Origin: a bacterium
Lineage (GTDB): Bacteria; Planctomycetota; UBA1135; GCA-002686595
Direction: 5' to 3'
NCBI GenBank assembly: GCA_024226735.1
Contig: JAAELL010000411.1
Coordinates: 1-46,877, forward strand
DNA length: 46,877 nucleotides
The position numbers were made by a program, and so were the translations under genes. Under the pieces are notes generated by a model. The model did no database searches and had not been told where the DNA came from. It saw nothing but the letters and a program-made list of their open reading frames with translations. This document shows positions 41,859 through 46,877 of the stretch, piece after piece (position 1 is the first letter of the stretch; every line of letters begins with the position of its first letter).

Positions 41859-42983
41859 TCAGACGGGCGGGGCAACCGCCTCCGCGCGGACGCCGCGGGT
41901 CGTCCCTTGGATCCACCCACCACCGAGCAGGAGGTCGCCGCGGTAGAAGGCGGCTCCCTGACCGGGCGCGACCGCCAGCTCGGGCGCGTCGAACTCGACC
42001 TCCGCGAGGCCGTTCGCGACGCTGACGGTCACTGGGGCGGGAACGCAGTGATAGCGGTGCTGAACCTCGCACCGGAACTCGCCCGCTGCCGGCACGTCGA
42101 AGCCGACCCAGTTCAGATCGTCGACGCGCATGCGGCTCGCGCCGCACTCCTCGCGCGAGCCCAGAACGACGACCCCCTCATCGGGGCGCGTCTCGACGAC
42201 GTACAGCGGCTCGTTGGCCGCGACCTTGTGCCCGCGGCGCTGACCGATCGTGAAGTGCTCGGTGCCGGGATGCTCCCCGAGGCGCTTGCCTCCGGTGTCG
42301 ACCAGATCGCCCGGGTGGAGCTCGGCCCCGCGCTCCTCGAGAAGCTTGCGGTAGTCGTTGGAGGGAATGAAGCACACCTCCTGGCTGTCCTTCTTCTGGC
42401 TCGTGCGCAGGCCGGCGCGGCCGGCGAGCTCGCGGACCTCGCTCTTGTGCATGCCCCCCAGCGGTAGCGCCGTGCGCGCGAGGTGATCCTCGGCAACGGG
42501 AAAGAGCTGGTACGACTGGTCCTTGCGCGGGTCGATCCCGCGCCGCAGCCGGACACGACCATCCTCGACGGCGATGCGCGCGTAGTGACCGGTGGCGACG
42601 CCGTCGCAGCCGAGTTCGTCGGCGAACTCCAGGAGCCGCCCCATCTTCAGATCGCGGTTGCAGACCGCGCACGGGTTGGGCGTGCGTCCCTTACCGTACT
42701 CGCTGACGAAGTAGGCGATGATGTCGCGGAACTCCTCGGCGAGGTCGACGGCCTGGAAGGGGATCCCGAGGCTCGCGGCGATCATGCGCGCGTCGCGCGC
42801 GTCGCCGAGCGAGCAGCACGACTTCTTGTGCACCTCGGCCGCATCGACCTTGACGCCGTTGCGCATGAACAGCCCGACGAGCGGGTGCCCCACCTCGGCG
42901 AGCATCCACGCGACGACGGAGCTGTCGACACCTCCGCTCATGGCGACGAGGAGCCGCTGGTCGGGCTGGAACTGGATCGGCAT
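41859..42983 (-). CDS. mnmA: tRNA-specific 2-thiouridylase
   Basis: Makes 2-thiouridine at the wobble position of Lys, Glu and Gln tRNAs using ATP and a sulfur relay. The 374-residue product has the PP-loop SGGVDSS (near residue 16), the first catalytic cysteine in PNPCAVCNRDLKMGRLL, the ATP/tRNA segment GVATGHYARI, the second cysteine in DSQEVCFIPSNDY, and the C-terminal beta-barrel (TIGQRRGHKV, then APGQGAAFYRGD). Length is normal. ATG 42983 gives MPIQFQPDQRLLVAMSGGVD; the further TTG at 43031 lies inside the foldback element and is rejected. The element at 43016-43197 thus forms the mnmA leader, and its hairpin could influence expression. Confidence 0.96.
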   Translation of the reverse strand: MPIQFQPDQRLLVAMSGGVDSSVVAWMLAEVGHPLVGLFMRNGVKVDAAEVHKKSCCSLGDARDARMIAASLGIPFQAVDLAEEFRDIIAYFVSEYGKGRTPNPCAVCNRDLKMGRLLEFADELGCDGVATGHYARIAVEDGRVRLRRGIDPRKDQSYQLFPVAEDHLARTALPLGGMHKSEVRELAGRAGLRTSQKKDSQEVCFIPSNDYRKLLEERGAELHPGDLVDTGGKRLGEHPGTEHFTIGQRRGHKVAANEPLYVVETRPDEGVVVLGSREECGASRMRVDDLNWVGFDVPAAGEFRCEVQHRYHCVPAPVTVSVANGLAEVEFDAPELAVAPGQGAAFYRGDLLLGGGWIQGTTRGVRAEAVAPPV

Positions 42984-43015
42984 GGACGGTCCCGCCCAAA
43001 GGTCCAGGGCGGGGG

Positions 43016-43197
43016 TAGTGGTGTGATTCAAAAGCTCGGCTCATTTGTCCGAGCCGGTTTCGTGGGGTGGCTAGGCGCCGGGTTCCGGGCGTAGCCTCTG
43101 TGCTACTCACGCCAGAGATAGATACTGTCTTGGGGCAACGACGCCACCGCGCGAAACCGGCCGGACAAATGAGCCGAGCTTCTGAATCACCCCACTA
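43016..43197. repeat. Foldback element E3 (TAGTG...CACTA), about 50-bp arms
   Basis: TAGTGGTGTGATTCA at 43016 pairs with TGAATCACCCCACTA ending at 43197. Pairing runs through aagctcggctcatttgtccg/cggacaaatgagccgagctt (perfect 20 bp) and on to gccggtttcg, about 50 bases in all with a few mismatches. The loop holds the core 43080-43110 (starts gggttccggg, contains GTAGC-ctctgt-GCTAC, ends actcac), equal to E2's core at 30 of 31 bases. There is no open reading frame of its own. It lies between the divergent mnmA and yajC genes. Confidence 0.92.
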
Positions 43198-43332
43198 GCT
43201 TAGGACAACGTCGTTCCAGTACGAGCCCCGCTTGGCTCGGGGACGCGGTTCCGGTAGGGTCGTGCGCCGTTTTGCCTGCGCGCAGTCAGGCCACGCCGTC
43301 TCACCCGCCGCCCCTCCCACACCGCACCACCG

Positions 43333-43695
43333 ATGACCCCCCTGCTCCTCGTTGCCCAGGATCCCCCGACCGAGCCGCCCCCCGCCGAGCCTGGCGGCGG
43401 CCTGATGAGCTTCCTGCCGTTCATCCTGATCGGCGTCGTGTTCTGGGTGCTCCTGATCGGGCCAGAGCGCAAGAACCGCAAGAAGCGCACGGAGATGCTC
43501 ACGACCCTGGCCAAGGACGACAAGGTCATGACGACCGGCGGCCTGTACGGTCGCGTCGCCCGGGTCGAGGACGAGGTCGTGACGCTGGTCGTCGCCGACG
43601 GCGTGCGGATGCGCTTCGCCCGCCAGTCGATCCAGGGAATCGTCGAAGAGAGCAGCAACCACAAGAAGCAAGAAGCGGTCGAGAAGGAGGGGTAG
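43333..43695 (+). CDS. yajC: Preprotein translocase subunit YajC
   Basis: Small partner of SecDF at the Sec translocon. The 120-residue product has a Pro-rich periplasmic start, one membrane helix (LMSFLPFILIGVVFWVLLIG), the conserved PERKNRKKRTEMLTTLAKDD, and the beta-domain KVMTTGGLYGRVARVEDEVV ending in IQGIVEES. Length and order match the family. secD and secF are not next to it. No SD precedes ATG 43333. The following yraN-like gene begins 39 bases after its stop in the same frame, so the pair is probably one transcript. Confidence 0.95.
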   Translation: MTPLLLVAQDPPTEPPPAEPGGGLMSFLPFILIGVVFWVLLIGPERKNRKKRTEMLTTLAKDDKVMTTGGLYGRVARVEDEVVTLVVADGVRMRFARQSIQGIVEESSNHKKQEAVEKEG

Positions 43696-43734
43696 ACCGG
43701 TCCGGCGCCCCGCCACACGCAAGGAGGGCGCCCC

Positions 43735-44214
43735 ATCGACACCCACGAACACCGGGCCGGGCGCGGCGGTTGGACCCCCGGCGGGCCACGCCGCGCCTGC
43801 CTACGCTTCGCCCCGCGGCTCTTCCCTTATCTGTACAGGGCCGACGACGTCGAGCTCGGAGCCCTCGGCGAGGCCCTCGCCGCCCGCCACCTCGCCTCCC
43901 GCGGCTGGCGCGTCGCCGGGTGCCGTGTGCGCACGCGCACCGGTGAGATCGATCTGGTCTGTGACGTGCTCGGGACCCGGATCTGCGTCGAGGTCAAGAC
44001 GGCCCGCGGCCCGCGGCGTTCGTCACGCTGGACGCCAGGGGAGCGCCTCGATGCGCGGCGGCTCGCCCGCCAGAGGGGTGCCGCCCGCCTGCTGGGCGGC
44101 GAGCGCATCGATCTCTTCGAGGTCTGGATCGGACCGCGTGGACGGGCCGAGTTCGTGCACCACTTCGACCTCTTGCGCCCGCTCGGGCACCAGCGCGACA
44201 CCAGGGGCCGTTGA
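43735..44214 (+). CDS. yraN: YraN/UPF0102 nuclease-fold protein, probable AUC start
   Basis: A 159-residue UPF0102 protein with an endonuclease-like fold, role uncertain. The core is complete: LGALGEALAARHLASRGWRV, RTRTGEIDLVCD with the conserved Glu/Asp, and RICVEVKTARG with the E-x-K motif. No ATG, GTG or TTG lies in frame between the yajC stop and base 43927, and starting at GTG 43927 would remove the conserved first helix. However, a perfect AAGGAGG (43721-43727) stands seven bases before ATC at 43735, giving an N-terminus DTHEHRAGRGGWTP... that runs into RFAPRLFPYLYRADDVE. AUC/AUU starts are known to be weak and autoregulated (infC). The alternatives are a CTG at 43831 without SD, or a sequencing error turning ATG into ATC. 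Confidence 0.82.
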   Translation: MDTHEHRAGRGGWTPGGPRRACLRFAPRLFPYLYRADDVELGALGEALAARHLASRGWRVAGCRVRTRTGEIDLVCDVLGTRICVEVKTARGPRRSSRWTPGERLDARRLARQRGAARLLGGERIDLFEVWIGPRGRAEFVHHFDLLRPLGHQRDTRGR

Positions 44215-44391
44215 GGGCCCGGCACGAAGGTTTTTGGCACCGGGCGCATAGATCGACGGAAGTGTCATCCCGAGGATCATGAGTTCCGGGCGGCTCACTT
44301 ATAGAATGCGGCACCGAGCGCGGCCCAAGCTTCATTCGCCGCGGCCGAGTTGCCGAAGGGAGACACGCTTCCGCCACCTCCCCGGCGCCCC

Positions 44392-46020
44392 ATGCTCCGC
44401 GTCCTCCAGCACTACCTTCCCGTAAGAACGGCACTGCTGTTCTTCAGCGAGATGCTGATCCTGACGGCGATCCTCGCCATCGGGATGTCGCAGCATTTGT
44501 GGGAGCCGATGGCCGGGATCCGGGGCGAGAACTACCGCTCGATCCTGATCGCACTCAGCGAAGCGCGCCTGCCGATCGACCTCGGTCTGTGGTATTGCGT
44601 CCTGTCCTCGCTGTTCTTCGCGATCATTTCCCAGGTCGCGATCGGCTTCAACAACCTGTACGAGTTCCAGGTCTCGAGCTCACGCTACGAGCGCGCCGCA
44701 CGGTTCGTCGAATCCGCCGGCGCCGCACTCGCCCTGTGCGTGGGAGCGGTCGTGCTCGCCCACGTCTTCGAGCTCACGCGCGTGTTCCCGGCCCTCGCGC
44801 TCAGCCAGAAGGTGCAGACGCTCGTCGCCGCGCTCGTCACCGCGTTCGGGGTGCTGTACATCTACCGCATCCTGTTCCACTGGTTCATGCGCCGCGTGAA
44901 CATGAACATCCGCGTGCTGGTCCTCGGCTCGCGCGGACCGGCGCACGCTCTGGCCACCCAGGTGCTCGAGCACCCCGAGGCCGGCTACGAGGTCATCGGG
45001 ATGATCCCCGAGCCCGACACCGGCATGGACCAGAGGGGCGCGCGGGCACCCGGCGCACCCCAGGAGGACAAGATCGGACCGGTCTCCGCGCCCGACCACG
45101 AGGCGACCGACCGCACGCGCGCCCTCGTGATGGAGGACGTGCACGCGCTCGAGATCGACATCGAGAACAAGGGCGCCGCGATGGGCGTCCAAACCGGCAG
45201 CAATGGCAAGCGCTCCCTGATGGCGGTCGTGCACGAGTACGGCGTCGACCTGCTCGTCGTCGCGCTCGAGGACCGGCGCCAGATGCTCCCGATTCGCGAC
45301 CTGTTGCAGTGCCGTCTTGCGGGGATCGACGTGCGCGAACGCGAGGAGATCTTCGAGCAGATCACCGGCAAGATCGCCGTGGCGGCGATGCGCCCCTCGT
45401 ACCTCATCTTCAACGAGGGCTTCCGTCGTCACCCCTGGGCAGCCCTGATGAAGCGCACGGTCGACATCGTCTTCGCGCTCGTCATCCTGTTCTTCATGTG
45501 GCCGTTCATGCTGCTGACGGCCCTCGCCGTGCGGTTCGAGTCGCCGGGTCCGATCCTGTTCAAGCAGGAGCGCGTCGGCCAGGACGGCAAGCCGTTCACG
45601 ATGCGCAAGTTCCGCTCGATGCGGGCGGACGCGGAGAAGGAGACGGGACCGGTGTGGAGCTCCGAGGACGACCCGCGCATCACGCGCTTCGGACGCATCA
45701 TGCGCAAGACGCGCCTCGATGAGCTGCCCCAGCTGTTCAACGTCCTGGGCGGCAGCATGTCGCTCGTCGGGCCGCGGCCGGAGCGCGATCACTTCGTCCA
45801 GGAGCTCGCCGCGCGCATCCCGTACTTCCAGCAGCGGCACATCGTCAAGCCGGGCCTGACCGGCTGGGCGCAGATCAACTACCCCTACGGGAACACGGTC
45901 GAGGACGCGCTGCACAAGCTCCAGTACGACCTCTTCTACATCAAGAACTACAGCGTGCTGTTCGACCTCTCGATCCTGTTCAGCACGATCAAGACGGTCG
46001 TCCTGCGGCGCGGCACGTAG
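44392..46020 (+). CDS. Polyprenyl-phosphate sugar-1-phosphate transferase (EpsB/WcaJ type)
   Basis: Starts exopolysaccharide repeat synthesis by moving a sugar phosphate onto undecaprenyl phosphate at the inner membrane. The 542-residue product has four N-terminal helices (ALLFFSEMLILTAILAIGMS and others to about residue 180), a CoA-binding-like domain (VLVLGSRGPAHALATQVLEH), a fifth helix (VFALVILFFMWPFMLLTALA), and the transferase core: KQERVGQDGKPFTMRKFRSM, RKTRLDELPQLFNVLGGSMS, LVGPRPERDHFV and KPGLTGWAQINYPYG. It resembles the PEP-CTERM-associated EpsB group. A charged insert of about 60 residues (ARAPGAPQEDKIGPVSAPDH onward) splits the CoA-binding-like domain. ATG 44392 is chosen over TTG 44350. 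TATAGA at 44300 may be the -10. Confidence 0.93.
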   Translation: MLRVLQHYLPVRTALLFFSEMLILTAILAIGMSQHLWEPMAGIRGENYRSILIALSEARLPIDLGLWYCVLSSLFFAIISQVAIGFNNLYEFQVSSSRYERAARFVESAGAALALCVGAVVLAHVFELTRVFPALALSQKVQTLVAALVTAFGVLYIYRILFHWFMRRVNMNIRVLVLGSRGPAHALATQVLEHPEAGYEVIGMIPEPDTGMDQRGARAPGAPQEDKIGPVSAPDHEATDRTRALVMEDVHALEIDIENKGAAMGVQTGSNGKRSLMAVVHEYGVDLLVVALEDRRQMLPIRDLLQCRLAGIDVREREEIFEQITGKIAVAAMRPSYLIFNEGFRRHPWAALMKRTVDIVFALVILFFMWPFMLLTALAVRFESPGPILFKQERVGQDGKPFTMRKFRSMRADAEKETGPVWSSEDDPRITRFGRIMRKTRLDELPQLFNVLGGSMSLVGPRPERDHFVQELAARIPYFQQRHIVKPGLTGWAQINYPYGNTVEDALHKLQYDLFYIKNYSVLFDLSILFSTIKTVVLRRGT

Positions 46021-46032
46021 GTGTCGAGGTAT

Positions 46033-46106
46033 CCATGGCGCCACGGCTGACGCCGTGGCAGCTAGAGCGAGTTCGTGGAGCTACGCCTAACGCCGTGGCG
46101 GCATGG
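46033..46106. terminator. Nested inverted repeats after the sugar transferase gene
   Basis: An inner hairpin, gccacggc/gccgtggc (46040-46047, 46052-46059), starts 20 bases after the stop. The wider pair 46033-46047 and 46092-46106 matches at 14 of 15 positions. There is no U-tract. It could terminate the upstream gene or be a small palindromic repeat in the leader of the ZIP gene. Confidence 0.5.
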
Positions 46107-46142
46107 GATCCGGGAGGGCGATCGCATACGATCCCGCCGCCC

Positions 46143-46877
46143 ATGCTCGAGTCCCTCGCACTGTTCGTCGTCGCGGTCGTCGGAGGCGGTCTGCCCCTCG
46201 CGCGGCGCTGGAACGAACGCACGCTGCACGCAGCGGTCGCGCTCGCGACGGGGATCTTCCTCGGTGCCGTCTTCCTGCACCTGTTGCCCTCGCTCGCTCA
46301 CCTCGACCTCGGAGGCGCCGCGGCCGAGCACGCCGATGAGCACGCTGGTGACCACACCGGACACGTCCACGTGCAGGGCAAGGAGCTCGCCCTGTGGGCA
46401 TTCGTGCTTCTGGGCGCGCTCGGTGTCTACCTCGTCGAGGCGCTCTTCCTGCGCACCTACGACAAGGACGACGACCACCGCCACCGCGCCGTCGGCTACT
46501 CGGCGCTGCTGGGGCTGTGCCTGCATTCGGGGGCCGAGGGTGTCGCCTTGGCGGCGGCGAGCGAGCAGCCGGAGCTGTCGGGTCCCGTGTTCCTCGCGAT
46601 CCTGTCCCACAAAGCCTTCGCGGGCTTCTCGCTGACGACCGTCTTTCAGCTCGCGGGGATGCCGCGGCCGCGCATCGCCCTGCTCGTGCTCGGATTCGCG
46701 CTCGTCACGCCGATCGGGATGTGGATCGGCTCGACGCTCGTCGACACGGCCTCCAGCTTCGGCCTCGCGGCCCTGACCGCGGTGGCAGCAGGCACCTTTT
46801 TGTTCGTGAGCCTCGTCGAGCTCTTGCCCGAAGTCTTCCACCACCGGGAGGACAGCCTCGTCAAGATCCTGCTCCTC
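46143..46877 (+). CDS. ZIP family metal transporter, 3' end cut by window
   Basis: The frame is open from ATG 46143 to the window end (245 residues seen). Hydrophobic segments begin at LALFVVAVVGGGLPLA and TLHAAVALATGIFLGAVFLH. A His/Asp-rich variable loop follows (EHADEHAGDHTGHVHV), then the signature helix IV GLCLHSGAEGVALAAA and helix V LAILSHKAFAGFSLTTVFQL, holding the binuclear metal site (H-x-x-x-E and H-K). Moves Zn2+ or similar divalent ions into the cytosol. A second short His patch is at DKDDDHRHR. One more helix region (LTAVAAGTFLFVSLVELLPE) is visible, so only the last few residues should be missing. Confidence 0.92.
   Translation, partial: MLESLALFVVAVVGGGLPLARRWNERTLHAAVALATGIFLGAVFLHLLPSLAHLDLGGAAAEHADEHAGDHTGHVHVQGKELALWAFVLLGALGVYLVEALFLRTYDKDDDHRHRAVGYSALLGLCLHSGAEGVALAAASEQPELSGPVFLAILSHKAFAGFSLTTVFQLAGMPRPRIALLVLGFALVTPIGMWIGSTLVDTASSFGLAALTAVAAGTFLFVSLVELLPEVFHHREDSLVKILLL

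Noticed and set aside
43195..43752. Minus-strand open frames across yajC and the E3 edge
   Set aside because: They are antisense shadows of yajC with no recognisable protein; YajC on the plus strand is unmistakable.

Overview
The window is high-GC, densely coded DNA that looks like a planctomycete chromosome. The pointers are a secreted sulfatase, several secreted proteins carrying a lineage-type domain ending in a W-[NY]-[FW]-Q-[AL]-x-[FHY]-R-D signature, a DCNGNG-type motif, an FG-GAP/VCBS fragment, eukaryote-like Ser/Thr kinase remains, and a MoxR/DUF58/DUF4350/DUF4129/SpoIIM/RDD envelope operon. Placement near deep planctomycete lineages such as Saltatorellus or Engelhardtia is inference from memory, not a search. 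Shine-Dalgarno sequences are often weak or absent, and many adjacent genes overlap by 4 bases (ATGA, TGATG, TTGA, GTGA).

Layout. 1-5.2 kb: end of a foldback repeat, sulfatase, carboxypeptidase-regulatory-like surface protein, a tiny membrane protein and a parallel beta-helix protein. 5.2-9 kb: a broken secreted-protein gene with a perfect 21-bp inverted repeat, a ClpA/ClpB-like double AAA+ protein, then a truncated secreted protein fused tail-to-tail to the remains of a Ser/Thr kinase. 9-15.2 kb: membrane-anchored patatin-like hydrolase, metallo-beta-lactamase-fold hydrolase, and an mdh-fumC pair. 15.5-21.6 kb: a putative signalling operon (coiled-coil protein, BON/OmpA-like membrane protein, Ras-like small GTPase, PAS/cyclase-like histidine kinase) diverging from an OmpR-type response regulator. 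21.7-24.2 kb: a YtrA-type GntR regulator whose ABC transporter partner is cut off after about 30 codons, a mosaic of unrelated gene scraps, then icd. 24.3-26.4 kb: an intact secreted protein, an AraC-type remnant without its HTH, and a frameshifted TPR gene. 26.4-33.4 kb: a seven-gene, wholly overlapping envelope operon. 33.6-39.1 kb: zinc-ribbon/HEAT protein, TPR protein, a broken gene, a large secreted beta-propeller-like protein, and a lipoprotein-like HEAT protein with a 12-residue acidic tandem repeat. 39.2-46.9 kb: VWA membrane protein, mnmA, a second complete foldback repeat, yajC, yraN (probably starting at AUC), an EpsB/WcaJ-type sugar transferase, and a ZIP transporter cut by the window end.

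The features most worth following up are: (1) a family of foldback elements bounded by TAGTG...CACTA, with divergent self-complementary arms but a nearly identical 31-nt core in the loop, one copy of which supplies the stop codon of a gene inside the signalling operon; (2) the histidine kinase/small GTPase/BON-OmpA/coiled-coil module itself; (3) a repeated pattern of gene graveyards in which unrelated fragments are joined out of frame between intact housekeeping genes.
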